Shown here one piece after another: positions 1 through 13,095 of a stretch of 64,000 nt of DNA; position 1 is the stretch's first letter, and each line of letters starts with the position of its first letter. The notes under the pieces were generated by a model. That model saw only the letters and a program-made list of their open reading frames with translations. It was not told where the DNA came from and did not search any database. The stretch spans positions 1 to 64,000 of the forward strand of contig JAJSSI010000050.1 of the NCBI GenBank assembly GCA_031841125.1, read 5' to 3'. The position numbers were made by a program, and so were the translations under genes. The DNA comes from Acanthococcus lagerstroemiae. Its lineage: Eukaryota; Arthropoda; Insecta; Hemiptera; Eriococcidae.

Positions 1-17
1 AAAAAATTTTCGGGGAG
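1..17 (+). repeat. Tail of a monomer cut by the left window edge
   Basis: The first 17 bases are the AAATTTTCGGGGAG end of a copy, directly followed by the first anchor at 18. The array therefore continues to the left. Confidence 0.95.
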
Positions 18-343
18 CTACGGCGTCGGCGCTGGTGCTAAGTACTCAATTTTTCGAGACGAACTCGAATCCGTTGTAAAAATTGAGCTAGAGTCATTTT
101 TTGACCCAAATTGATCAATTTTCCCAACTTTTTTGAGTGTACCTCAAGAACGGAGGGTCGCCGCCAAATGGGAACCACTTATTCGAACTCAGCGTGAAAA
201 ACTGAGTAAGAAACACTCATTAATTTGAAATTTTGATTTTTTCAAATTTTGAAAATTTTCCATACTCACAATTTTGAAAAATTTTCTCCTGAAAATTTCT
301 ATACTATCATATGTCTTTTTTGGGCGAAAAAATTTTCGGGGAG
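18..343 (+). repeat. Expanded monomer (326 bp), copy 1
   Basis: The linker from about 221 to 325 is enlarged by some 34 bp and scrambled (CATACTCACAATTTTG, then a second AATTTCTATACTATCAT). It carries the variant pair GAACTCG and GTAAAAATTGAG, as does the copy at 10389. The unusual TTTCTATACTATCAT word returns only in the expanded copy at 25060, suggesting a common origin. Confidence 0.85.
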
Positions 344-926
344 CTACGGCGTCGGCGCTGGTGCTAAGTACTCAATTTTTCGAGACGAATTCGAATCCGT
401 TGTCGAAATTGAGCTAGAGTCATTTTTTGACCCAAATTGATCAATTTTCCCAACTTTTTTGAGTGTACCTCAAGAACGGAGGGTCGCCGCCAAATGGGAA
501 CCACTTATTCGAACTCAGCGTGAAAAACTGAGTAAGAAACACTCATTAATTCGAAATTTTTGATTTTCTCAAATTTTGAAAATTTCTCCATACTATTATA
601 TATCATGTATTTTTTTGGGCGAAAAAATTTTCGGGGTACGGCGTCGGCGCTGGTGCTAAGTACTCAATTTTCGAGACGAATTCGAATCCGTTGTCGAAAT
701 TGAGCTAGAGTCATTTTTTGACCCAAATTGATCAATTTTCCCAACTTTTTTGAGTGTACCTCAAGAACGGAGGGTCGCCGCCAAATGGGAACCACTTATT
801 CGAACTCAGCGTGAAAAACTGAGTAAGAAACACTCATTAATTCGAAATTTTTGATTTTCTCAAATTTTGAAAATTTCTCCATACTATACATCATGTCTTT
901 TTTTGGGCGAAAAAATTTTCGGGGAG

Positions 927-1511
927 CTACGGCGTCGGCGCTGGTGCTAAGTACTCAATGTTTCGAGACGAATTCGAATCCGTTGTCGAAATTGAGCTAG
1001 AGTCATTTTTTGACCCAAATTGATCAATTTTCCCAACTTTTTTGAGTGTACCTCAAGAACGGAGGGTCGCCGCCAAATGGGAACCACTTATTCGAACTCA
1101 GCGTGAAAAACTGAGTAAGAAACACTCATTAATTTGAAATTTTTGATTTTTTCAAATTTTGAAAATTTCTCCTCCATACTATACATCATGTCTTTTTTGG
1201 GCGAAAAAATTTTCGGGGAGCTACGGCGTCGGCGCTGGTGCTAAGTACTCAATTTTTCGAGACGAATTCGAATCCGTTGTCGAAATTGAGCTAGAGTCAT
1301 TTTTTGACCCAAATTGATCAATTTTCCCAACTTTTTGAGTGTACCTCAAGAACGGAGGGTCGCCGCCAAATGGGAACCACTTATTCGAACTCAGCGTGAA
1401 AAACTGAGTAAGAAACACTCATTAATTTGAAATTTTTGATTTTTCAAATTTTGAAAATTTCTCCATACTATACATCATGTCTTTTTTTGGGCGAAAAAAT
1501 TTTCGGGAGAG
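927..1511 (+). repeat. Two-copy marker pair (extra TCC, then T5 linker), first instance
   Basis: The linker of the copy at 927 reads TTTCTCCTCCATAC, a 3-bp gain, and the next copy (1221) has the T5 linker. The same succession is seen at 11898-12483. The 1221 copy also has a T5 instead of T6 before GAGTGTAC. Confidence 0.6.
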
Positions 1512-4137
1512 CTACGGCGTCGGCGCTGGTGCTAAGTACTCAATTTTTCGAGACGAATTCGAATCCGTTGTCGAAATTGAGCTAGAGTCATTTTTTGACC
1601 CAAATTGATCAATTTTCCCAACTTTTTTGAGTGTACCTCAAGAACGGAGGGTCGCCGCCAAATGGGAACCACTTATTCGAACTCAGCGTGAAAAACTGAG
1701 TAAGAAACACTCATTAATTTGAAATTTTTGATTTTTTCAAATTTTGAAAATTTCTCCATACTATACATCATGTTTTTTTTGGGCGAAAAAATTTTCGGGG
1801 AGCTACGGCGTCGGCGCTGGTGCTAAGTACTCAATTTTTCGAGACGAATTCGAATCCGTTGTAAAAATTGAGCTAGAGTCATTTTTTGACCCAAATTGAT
1901 CAATTTTCCCAACTTTTTTGAGTGTGTACTCAAGAACGGAGGGTCGCCGCCAAATGGGAACCACTTATTCGAACTCAGCGTGAAAAACTGAGTAAGAAAC
2001 ACTCATTAATTTGAAATTTTTGATTTTTTCAAATTTTGAAAATTTCTCCATACTATACATCATGTCTTTTTTTGGGCGAAAAAATTTTCGGGGAGCTACG
2101 GCGTCGGCGCTGGTGCTAAGTACTCAATTTTTCGAGACGAATTCGAATCCGTTGTCGAAATTGAGCTAGAGTCATTTTTTGACCCAAATTGATCAATTTT
2201 CCAACTTTTTTGAGTGTACCTCAAGAACGGAGGGTCGCCGCCAAATGGGAACCACTTATTCGAACTCAGCGTGAAAAACTGAGTAAGAAACACTCATTAA
2301 TTTGAAATTTTTGATTTTTTCAAATTTTGAAAATTTCTCCATACATATATATCATGTCTTTTTTTGGGCGAAAAAATTTTCGGGGAGCTACGGCGTCGGC
2401 GCTGGTGCTAAGTACTCAATGTTTCGAGACGAATTCGAATCCGTTGTCGAAATTGAGCTAGAGTCATTTTTTGACCCAAATTGATCAATTTCCCCAACTT
2501 TTTTGAGTGTACCTCAAGAACGGAGGGTCGCCGCCAAATGGGAACCACTTATTCGAACTCAGCGTGAAAAACTGAGTAAGAAACACTCATTAATTTGAAA
2601 TTTTTGATTTTTTCAAATTTTGAAAATTTCTCCATACTATACATCATGTTTTTTTTGGGCGAAAAAATTTTCGGGGAGCTACGGCGTCGGCGCTGGTGCT
2701 AAGTACTCAATTTTTCGAGACGAATTCGAATCCGTTGTCGAAATTGAGCTAGAGTCATTTTTTGACCCAAATTGATCAATTTTCCCAACTTTTTTGAGTG
2801 TACCTCAAGAACGGAGGGTCGCCGCCAAATGGGAACCACTTATTCGAACTCAGCGTGAAAAACTGAGTAAGAAACACTCATTAATTTGAAATTTTTGATT
2901 TTTTCAAATTTTGAAAATTTCTCCATACTATACATCATGTCTTTTTTTGGGCGAAAAATTTTCGGAGAGCTACGGCGTCGGCGCTGGTGCTAAGTACTCA
3001 ATGTTTCGAGACGAATTCGAATCCGTTGTCGAAATTGAGCTAGAGTCATTTTTTGACCCAAATTGATCAATTTTCCCAACTTTTTTGAGTGTACCTCAAG
3101 AACGGAGGGTCGCCGCCAAATGGGAACCACTTATTCGAACTCAGCGTGAAAAACTGAGTAAGAAACACTCGTTAATTCGAAATTTTTGATTTTCTCAAAT
3201 TTTGAAAATTTCTCCATACTATACATCATGTCTTTTTTTGGGCGAAAAAATTTTCGGGGAGCTACGGCGTCGGCGCTGGTGCTAAGTACTCAATTTTTCG
3301 AGACGAATTCGAATCCGTTGTCGAAATTGAGCTAGAGTCATTTTTTGACCCAAATTGATCAATTTTCCCAACTTTTTTGAGTGTACCTCAAGAACGGAGG
3401 GTCGCCGCCAAATGGGAACCACTTATTCGAACTCAGCGTGAAAAACTGAGTAAGAAACACTCATTAATTTGAAATTTTTGATTTTTTCAAATTTTGAAAA
3501 TTTCTCCATACTATACATCATGTCTTTTTTTGGGCGAAAAAATTTTCGGGGAGCTACGGCGTCGGCGCTGGTGCTAAGTACTCAATTTTTCGAGACGAAT
3601 TCGAATCCGTTGTCGAAATTGAGCTAGAGTCATTTTTTGACCCAAATTGATCAATTTCCCCAACTTTTTTGAGTGTACCTCAAGAACGGAGGGTCGCCGC
3701 CAAATGGGAACCACTTATTCGAACTCAGCGTGAAAAACTGAGTAAGAAACACTCATTAATTTGAAATTTTTGATTTTTTCAAATTTTGAAAATTTCTCCA
3801 TACTATACATCATGTCTTTTTTTGGGCGAAAAAATTTTCGGGGAGCTACGGCGTCGGCGCTGGTGCTAAGTACTCAATTTTTCGAGACGAATTCGAATCC
3901 GTTGTCGAAATTGAGCTAGAGTCATTTTTTGACCCAAATTGATCAATTTTCCCAACTTTTTTGAGTGTACCTCAAGAACGGAGGGTCGCCGCCAAATGGG
4001 AACCACTTATTCGAACTCAGCGTGAAAAACTGAGTAAGAAACACTCATTAATTTGAAATTTTTGATTTTCTCAAATTTTGAAAATTTCTCCATACTATAC
4101 ATCATGTTTTTTTTTGGGCGAAAAAATTTTCGGGGAG

Positions 4138-4479
4138 CTACGGCGTCGGCGCTGGTGCTAAGTACTCAATTTTTCGAGACGAACTCGAATCCGTTGTCGA
4201 AATTGAGCTAGAGTCATTTTTTGACCCAAATTGATCAATTTTCCCAACTTTTTTGAGTGTACCTCAAGAACGGAGGGTCGCCGCCAAATGGGAACCACTT
4301 ATTCGAACTCAGCGTGAAAAACTGAGTAAGAAACACTCATTAATTGAAAATTTTGATTTTTTCAATTTTGAAATTTTCCATACTATACATCTTTTTGAAA
4401 TTTATGATTTTCTCAAATTTTGAAAATTTCTCCATACTATATATCATGTCTTTTTTTGGGCGAAAAAATTTTCGGGGAG
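4138..4479 (+). repeat. Expanded monomer (342 bp), copy 15
   Basis: A complete second linker (about 4392-4450) follows a shortened first one. The second begins GAAATTTATGATTTTCTC and ends in TATATATCATG, both shared with the expanded copy at 16887. The preceding copy has a CTC linker and a pure T-run after CATG. Confidence 0.85.
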
Positions 4480-6234
4480 CTACGGCGTCGGCGCTGGTGC
4501 TAAGTACTCAATTTTTCGAGACGAATTCGAATCCGTTGTCGAAATTGAGCTAGAGTCATTTTTTGACCCAAATTGATCAATTTTCCCAACTTTTTTGAGT
4601 GTACCTCAAGAACGGAGGGTCGCCGCCAAATGGAAACCACTTATTCGAACTCAGCGTGAAAAACTGAGTAAGAAACACTCATTAATTTGAAATTTTTGAT
4701 TTTTTCAAATTTTGAAAATTTCTCCATACTATACATCATGTCTTTTTTTGGGCGAAAAAATTTTCGGGGAGCTACGGCGTCGGCGCTGGTGCTAAGTACT
4801 CAATTTTTCGAGACGAATTCGAATCCGTTGTCGAAATTGAGCTAGAGTCATTTTTTGACCCAAATTGATCAATTTTCCCAACTTTTTTGAGTGTACCTCA
4901 AGAACGGAGGGTCGCCGCCAAATGGGAACCACTTATTCGAACTCAGCGTGAAAAACTGAGTAAGAAACACTCATTAATTTGAAATTTTTGATTTTCTCAA
5001 ATTTTGAAAATTTCTCCATACTATACATCATGTCTTTTTTTGGGCGAAAAAATTTTCGGGGAGCTACGGCGTCGGCGCTGGTGCTAAGTACTCAATTTTT
5101 CGAGACGAATTCGAATCCGTTGTAAATTGAGCTAGAGTCATTTTTTGACCCAAATTGATCAATTTTCCCAACTTTTTTGAGTGTACCTCAAGAACGGAGG
5201 GTCGCCGCCAAATGGGAACCACTTATTCGAACTCAGCGTGAAAAACTGAGTAAGAAACACTCATTAATTCGAAATTTTTGATTTTTTCAAATTTTGAAAA
5301 TTTCTCCATACTATTATATATCATGTCTTTTTTTGGGCGAAAAAATTTTCGGGGAGCTACGGCGTCGGCGCTGGTGCTAAGTACTCAATTTTTCGAGACG
5401 AATTCGAATCCGTTGTCGAAATTGAGCTAGAGTCATTTTTTGACCCAAATTGATCAATTTTCCCAACTTTTTTGAGTGTACCTCAAGAACGGAGGGTCGC
5501 CGCCAAATGGGAACCACTTATTCGAACTCAGCGTGAAAAACTGAGTAAGAAACACTCATTAATTTGAAATTTTTGATTTTTTCAAATTTTGAAAATTTCT
5601 CCATACTATACATCATGTCTTTTTTTGGGCGAAAAAATTTTCGGGGAGCTACGGCGTCGGCGCTGGTGCTAAGTACTCAATTTTTCGAGACGAATTCGAA
5701 TCCGTTGTCGAAATTGAGCTAGAGTCATTTTTTGACCCAAATTGATCAATTTTCCCAACTTTTTTGAGTGTACCTCAAGAACGGAGGGTCGCCGCCAAAT
5801 GGGAACCACTTATTCGAACTCAGCGTGAAAAACTGAGTAAGAAACACTCATTAATTCGAAATTTTTGATTTTTTAATTTTGAAAATTTCTCCATCCATAC
5901 TATACATCATGTCTTTTTTTGGGCGAAAAAATTTTCGGGGAGCTACGGCGTCGGCGCTGGTGCTAAGTACTCAATTTTTCGAGACGAATTCGAATCCGTT
6001 GTCGAAATTGAGCTAGAGTCATTTTTTGACCCAAATTGATCAATTTTCCCAACTTTTTTGAGTGTACCTCAAGAACGGAGGGTCGCCGCCAAATGGGAAC
6101 CACTTATTCGAACTCAGCGTGAAAAACTGAGTAAGAAACACTCATTAATTCGAAATTTTTGATTTTCTCAAATTTTGAAAATTTCTCCATACTATACATC
6201 ATGTTTTTTTTTGGGCGAAAAAATTTTCGGGGAG

Positions 6235-6552
6235 CTACGGCGTCGGCGCTGGTGCTAAGTACTCAATTTTTCGAGACGAACTCGAATCCGTTGTAAAATT
6301 GAGCTAGAGTCATTTTTTGACCCAAATTGATCAATTTTCCCAACTTTTTTGAGTGTACCTCAAGAACGGAGGGTCGCCGCCAAATGGGAACCACTTATTC
6401 GAACTCAGCGTGAAAAACTGAGTAAGAAACACTCATTATTTGAAATTTTTGATTTTTTCAAATTTTGAAATTTCTCCATACTATAATTTTGAAAATTCTC
6501 TTTGTCCATACTATACATCATGTCTTTTTTTGGCGAAAAAATTTTCGGAGAG
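6235..6552 (+). repeat. Expanded monomer (318 bp), copy 22
   Basis: About 26 extra bases (about 6481-6510) repeat the end of the linker, with CTCTTTGTCCATAC at the join. The body carries GAACTCG and a shortened GTAAAATTGAG. The previous copy has a CTC linker and a pure T-run after CATG, as before copy 15. Confidence 0.85.
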
Positions 6553-8302
6553 CTACGGCGTCGGCGCTGGTGCTAAGTACTCAATTTTTCGAGACGAATT
6601 CGAATCCGTTGTCGAAATTGAGCTAGAGTCATTTTTTGACCCAAATTGATCAATTTTCCCAACTTTTTTGAGTGTACCTCAAGAACGGAGGGTCGCCGCC
6701 AAATGGGAACCACTTATTCGAACTCAGCGTGAAAAACTGAGTAAGAAACACTCATTAATTTGAAATTTTTGATTTTTTCAAATTTTGAAAATTTCTCCAT
6801 ACTATACATCATGTCTTTTTTTGGGCGAAAAAATTTTCGGGGAGCTACGGCGTCGGCGCTGGTGCTAAGTACTCAATTTTCGAGACGAATTCGAATCCGT
6901 TGTCGAAATTGAGCTAGAGTCATTTTTTGACCCAAATTGATCAATTTTCCCAACTTTTTTGAGTGTACCTCAAGAACGGAGGGTCGCCGCCAAATGGGAA
7001 CCACTTATTCGAACTCAGCGTGAAAAACTGAGTAAGAAACACTCATTAATTTGAAATTTTTGATTTTTTCAAATTTTGAAAATTTCTCCATACTATACAT
7101 CATGTTTTTTTTTGGGCGAAAAAATTTTCGGGGAGCTACGGCGTCGGCGCTGGTGCTAAGTACTCAATTTTTCGAGACGAATTCGAATCCGTTGTCGAAA
7201 TTGAGCTAGAGTCATTTTTTGACCCAAATTGATCAATTTTCCCAACTTTTTTGAGTGTACCTCAAGAACGGAGGGTCGCCGCCAAATGGGAACCACTTAT
7301 TCGAACTCAGCGTGAAAAACTGAGTAAGAAACACTCATTAATTTGAAATTTTTGATTTTTTCAAATTTTGAAATTTTCTCCATACTATACATCATGTCTT
7401 TTTTGGGCGAAAAAATTTTCGGGAGCTACGGCGTCGGCGCTGGTGCTAAGTACTCAATGTTTCGAGACGAATTCGAATCCGTTGTCGAAATTGAGCTAGA
7501 GTCATTTTTTGACCCAAATTGATCAATTTTCCCAACTTTTTTGAGTGTACCTCAAGAACGGAGGGTCGCCGCCAAATGGGAACCACTTATTCGAACTCAG
7601 CGTGAAAAACTGAGTAAGAAACACTCATTAATTCGAAATTTTTGATTTTTTCAAATTTTGAAAATTTCTCCATACTATACATCATGTCTTTTTTTGGGCG
7701 AAAAAATTTTCGGGGAGCTACGGCGTCGGCGCTGGTGCTAAGTACTCAATTTTTCGAGACGAATTCGAATCCGTTGTCGAAATTGAGCTAGAGTCATTTT
7801 TTGACCCAAATTGATCAATTTTCCCAACTTTTTTGAGTGTACCTCAAGAACGGAGGGTCGCCGCCAAATGGGAACCACTTATTCGAACTCAGCGTGAAAA
7901 ACTGAGTAAGAAACACTCATTAATTTGAAATTTTTGATTTTTTCAAATTTTGAAAATTTCTCCATACTATACATCATGTCTTTTTTTGGGCGAAAAAATT
8001 TTCGGGGAGCTACGGCGTCGGCGCTGGTGCTAAGTACTCAATTTTTCGAGACGAATTCGAATCCGTTGTCGAAATTGAGCTAGAGTCATTTTTTGACCCA
8101 AATTGATCAATTTTCCCAACTTTTTTGAGTGTACCTCAAGAACGGAGGGTCGCCGCCAAATGGGAACCACTTATTCGAACTCAGCGTGAAAAACTGAGTA
8201 AGAAACACTCATTAATTTGAAATTTTTGATTTTTTCAAATTTTGAAAATTTCTCCCATACTATACATCATGTCTTTTTTTGGGCGAAAAAATTTTCGGGG
8301 AG

Positions 8303-10388
8303 CTACGGCGTCGGCGCTGGTGCTAAGTACTCAATGTTTCGAGACGAATTCGAATCCGTTGTCGAAATTGAGCTAGAGTCATTTTTTGACCCAAATTGAT
8401 CAATTTTCCCAACTTTTTTGAGTGTACCTCAAGAACGGAGGGTCGCCGCCAAATGGGAACCACTTATTCGAACTCAGCGTGAAAAACTGAGTAAGAAACA
8501 CTCATTAATTTGAAATTTTTGATTTTTTCAAATTTTGAAAATTTCTCCATACTATACATCATGTTTTTTTTGGGCGAAAAAATTTTCGGGGAGCTACGGC
8601 GTCGGCGCTGGTGCTAAGTACTCAATTTTTCGAGACGAATTCGAATCCGTTGTCGAAATTGAGCTAGAGTCATTTTTTGACCCAAATTGATCAATTTTCC
8701 CAACTTTTTTGAGTGTACCTCAAGAACGGAGGGTCGCCGCCAAATGGGAACCACTTATTCGAACTCAGCGTGAAAAACTGAGTAAGAAACACTCATTAAT
8801 TTGAAATTTTTGTCAAATTTTGAAAATTTCTCATACTATAATTTTCGAAATTTTTGATTTTCTCAAATTTTGAAAATTTCTCCATACTATACATCATGTC
8901 TTTTTTTGGGCGAAAAAATTTTCGGGGAGCTACGGCGTCGGCGCTGGTGCTAAGTACTCAATTTTTCGAGACGAATTCGAATCCGTTGTCGAAATTGAGC
9001 TAGAGTCATTTTTTGACCCAAATTGATCAATTTTCCCAACTTTTTTGAGTGTACCTCAAGAACGGAGGGTCGCCGCCAAATGGGAACCACTTATTCGAAC
9101 TCAGCGTGAAAAACTGAGTAAGAAACACTCATTAATTCGAAATTTTTGATTTTCTCAAATTTTGAAAATTTCTCCATACTATATATCATGAACTTTTTTG
9201 GGCGAAAAAATTTTCGGGGAGCTACGGCGTCGGCGCTGGTGCTAAGTACTCAATTTTTCGAGACGAATTCGAATCCGTTGTCGAAATTGAGCTAGAGTCA
9301 TTTTTTGACCCAAATTGATCAATTTTCCCAACTTTTTTGAGTGTACCTCAAGAACGGAGGGTCGCCGCCAAATGGGAACCACTTATTCGAACTCAGCGTG
9401 AAAAACTGAGTAAGAAACACTCATTAATTTGAAATTTTTGATTTTCTCAAATTTTGAAAATTTCTCCATACTATACATCATGTCTTTTTTTGGGCGAAAA
9501 AATTTTCGGGGAGCTACGGCGTCGGCGCTGGTGCTAAGTACTCAATTTTTCGAGACGAATTCGAATCCGTTGTCGAAATTGAGCTAGAGTCATTTTTTGA
9601 CCCAAATTGATCAATTTTCCCAACTTTTTTGAGTGTACCTCAAGAACGGAGGGTCGCCGCCAAATGGGAACCACTTATTCGAACTCAGCGTGAAAAACTG
9701 AGTAAGAAACACTCATTAATTTGAAATTTTTGATTTTTTCAAATTTTGAAAATTTCTCCATACTATACATCATGTCTTTTTTTGGGCGAAAAAATTTTCG
9801 GGGAGCTACGGCGTCGGCGCTGGTGCTAAGTACTCAATTTTTCGAGACGAATTCGAATCCGTTGTCGAAATTGAGCTAGAGTCATTTTTTGACCCAAATT
9901 GATCAATTTTCCCAACTTTTTTGAGTGTACCTCAAGAACGGAGGGTCGCCGCCAAATGGGAACCACTTATTCGAACTCAGCGTGAAAAACTGAGTAATAA
10001 ACACTCATTAATTTGAAATTTTTGATTTTTTCAAATTTTGAAAATTTCTCCATACTATACATCATGTTTTTTTTTGGGCGAAAAATTTTCGGAGAGCTAC
10101 GGCGTCGGCGCTGGTGCTAAGTACTCAATGTTTCGAGACGAATTCGAATCCGTTGTCGAAATTGAGCTAGAGTCATTTTTTGACCCAAATTGATCAATTT
10201 TCCCAACTTTTTTGAGTGTACCTCAAGGACGGAGGGTCGCCGCCAAATGGGAACCACTTATTCGAACTCAGCGTGAAAAACTGAGTAAGAAACACTCATT
10301 AATTTGAAATTTTTGATTTTTTCAAATTTTGAAAATTTCTCCATACTATACATCATGTATTTTTTTGGGCGAAAAAATTTTCGGGGAG
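8303..10388 (+). repeat. Seven-copy block A (copies 29-35)
   Basis: Ordered markers: TCAATGTTTC with a pure T-run (8303); expanded linker (8594); TTCGAAAT/CTC linker (8930); CTC linker (9222); standard (9514); GAGTAATAAAC with a pure T-run (9806); CGGAGAGC with TCAATGTTTC (10097). The markers recur in the same order in block B. One private feature is CATGAACTTTTTT at the end of the 8930 copy. Confidence 0.8.
8594..8929 (+). repeat. Expanded monomer (336 bp), copy 30
   Basis: The first linker is cut down (TTTTTGTCAAATTTTG) and followed by a second one (about 8841-8890) of the TTCGAAAT/CTC type. It belongs to the seven-copy block that recurs about 10.4 kb downstream. Confidence 0.85.
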
Positions 10389-11266
10389 CTACGGCGTCGG
10401 CGCTGGTGCTAAGTACTCAATTTTTCGAGACGAACTCGAATCCGTTGTAAAAATTGAGCTAGAGTCATTTTTTGACCCAAATTGATCAATTTTCCCAACT
10501 TTTTTGAGTGTACCTCAAGAACGGAGGGTCGCCGCCAAATGGGAACCACTTATTCGAACTCAGCGTGAAAAACTGAGTAAGAAACACTCATTAATTTGAA
10601 AATTTTGATTTTTTCAAATTTTGAAAATTTCTCCATACTATACATCATGTCTTTTTTTGGGCGAAAAAATTTTCGGGGAGCTACGGCGTCGGCGCTGGTG
10701 CTAAGTACTCAATTTTTCGAGACGAATTCGAATCCGTTGTCGAAATTGAGCTAGAGTCATTTTTTGACCCAAATTGATCAATTTTCCCAACTTTTTTGAG
10801 TGTACCTCAAGAACGGAGGGTCGCCGCCAAATGGGAACCACTTATTCGAACTCAGCGTGAAAAACTGAGTAAGAAACACTCATTAATTTGAAATTTTTGA
10901 TTTTTTCAAATTTTGAAAATTTCTCCATCCATACTATACATCATGTCTTTTTTGGGCGAAAAAATTTTCGGGGAGCTACGGCGTCGGCGCTGGTGCTAAG
11001 TACTCAATTTTTCGAGACGAATTCGAATCCGTTGTCGAAATTGAGCTAGAGTCATTTTTTGACCCAAATTGATCAATTTTCCCAACTTTTTTGAGTGTAC
11101 CTCAAGAACGGAGGGTCGCCGCCAAATGGGAACCACTTATTCGAACTCAGCGTGAAAAACTGAGTAAGAAACACTCATTAATTTGAAATTTTTGATTTTC
11201 TCAAATTTTGAAAATTTCTCCATACTATACATCATGTCTTTTTTTGGGCGAAAAATTTTCGGGGAG

Positions 11267-11605
11267 CTACGGCGTCGGCGCTGGTGCTAAGTACTCAATT
11301 TTTCGAGACGAATTCGAATCCGTTGTAAAAATTGAGCTAGAGTCATTTTTTGACCCAAATTGATCAATTTCCCAACTTTTTTGAGTGTACCTCAAGAACG
11401 GAGGGTCGCCGCCAAATGGGAACACTTATTCGAACTCAGCGTGAAAAACTGAGTAAGAAAACTCATTAATTTGAAATTTTTGATTTTTTCAAATTTTGAA
11501 AATTTCTCATTATACATCATCTTTTTTTGAAATGATTTTCTCAAATTTTGAAAATTTCTCCATACTATACATCATGTCTTTTTTGGGCGAAAAAATTTTC
11601 GGGAG
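11267..11605 (+). repeat. Expanded, most decayed monomer (339 bp), copy 39
   Basis: A second CTC-type linker (about 11521-11575) follows a first one ending in CATTATACATCATC. This copy also has several single-base losses in normally constant parts (GGGAACACTT, AAGAAAACTC, ATTTCCCAAC) plus the GTAAAAATTGAG arm. It looks like the most degraded full-length copy in the window. Confidence 0.85.
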
Positions 11606-11897
11606 CTACGGCGTCGGCGCTGGTGCTAAGTACTCAATTTTTCGAGACGAATTCGAATCCGTTGTCGAAATTGAGCTAGAGTCATTTTTTGACCCAAATT
11701 GATCAATTTTCCCAACTTTTTTGAGTGTACCTCAAGAACGGAGGGTCGCCGCCAAATGGGAACCACTTATTCGAACTCAGCGTGAAAAACTGAGTAAGAA
11801 ACACTCATTAATTTGAAATTTTTGATTTTTTCAAATTTTGAAAATTTCTCCATACTATACATCATGTCTTTTTTTGGGCGAAAAAATTTTCGGGGAG

Positions 11898-12483
11898 CTA
11901 CGGCGTCGGCGCTGGTGCTAAGTACTCAATTTTTCGAGACGAATTCGAATCCGTTGTCGAAATTGAGCTAGAGTCATTTTTTGACCCAAATTGATCAATT
12001 TTCCCAACTTTTTTGAGTGTACCTCAAGAACGGAGGGTCGCCGCCAAATGGGAACCACTTATTCGAACTCAGCGTGAAAAACTGAGTAAGAAACACTCAT
12101 TAATTTGAAATTTTTGATTTTTTCAAATTTTGAAAATTTCTCCTCCATACTATACATCATGTCTTTTTTTGGGCGAAAAAATTTTCGGGGAGCTACGGCG
12201 TCGGCGCTGGTGCTAAGTACTCAATTTTTCGAGACGAATTCGAATCCGTTGTCGAAATTGAGCTAGAGTCATTTTTTGACCCAAATTGATCAATTTTCCC
12301 AACTTTTTTGAGTGTACCTCAAGAACGGAGGGTCGCCGCCAAATGGGAACCACTTATTCGAACTCAGCGTGAAAAACTGAGTAAGAAACACTCATTAATT
12401 TGAAATTTTTGATTTTTCAAATTTTGAAAATTTCTCCATACTATACATCATGTCTTTTTTTGGGCGAAAAAATTTTCGGGGAG
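11898..12483 (+). repeat. Two-copy marker pair (extra TCC, then T5 linker), second instance
   Basis: TTTCTCCTCCATAC near 12140 is followed by a T5-linker copy (12193), repeating the 927-1511 pair 37 copies downstream. This supports duplication of short runs of copies within zone 1. Confidence 0.6.
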
Positions 12484-12775
12484 CTACGGCGTCGGCGCTG
12501 GTGCTAAGTACTCAATTTTTCGAGACGAATTCGAATCCGTTGTCGAAATTGAGCTAGAGTCATTTTTTGACCCAAATTGATCAATTTTCCCAACTTTTTT
12601 GAGTGTACCTCAAGAACGGAGGGTCGCCGCCAAATGGGAACCACTTATTCGAACTCAGCGTGAAAAACTGAGTAAGAAACACTCATTAATTTGAAATTTT
12701 TGATTTTCTCAAATTTTGAAAATTTCTCCATACTATACATCATGTTTTTTTTTGGGCGAAAAAATTTTCGGGGAG

Positions 12776-13095
12776 CTACGGCGTCGGCGCTGGTGCTAAG
12801 TACTCAATTTTTCGAGACGAATTCGAATCCGTTGTCGAAATTGAGCTAGAGTCATTTTTTGACCCAAATTGATCAATTTTCCCAACTTTTTTGAGTGTAC
12901 CTCAAGAACGGAGGGTCGCCGCCAAATGGGAACCACTTATTCGAACTCAGCGTGAAAAACTGAGTAAGAAACACTCATTAATTTGAAATTTTTGAATTTG
13001 AAATTTTCAAATTTTGAATTTTGATTTTCTCAAATTTTGAAATTTCTCCATACTATACATCATGTTTTTTTTTGGGCGAAAAAATTTTCGGGGAG
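12776..13095 (+). repeat. Expanded monomer (320 bp), copy 44
   Basis: About 28 extra bases around 12995-13025 reiterate GAAATTTT and AATTTTGA words before a CTC-type linker. As at 4138, 6235 and 18994, the preceding copy has a CTC linker and a pure T-run after CATG. Confidence 0.85.

Noticed and set aside
249..440. Open frames of 60-69 codons on + (also 2302, 4344, 6440, 8217, 11496, 15051, 25266, 27320) ending in SFFDPN or PLSKLS
   Set aside because: They begin at TTG/GTG-type starts in the linker, exist only where local indels set the frame, and are the same satellite translated. Ordinary copies give about 52 codons and 292 bp shifts frame every copy.
1221..1418. 65-codon open frames on the minus strand here and at 2096-2293
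   Set aside because: Present only in copies with a one-base loss between GATCAATTTT and GAGTGTAC; standard copies hit a stop. Reading-frame accident.
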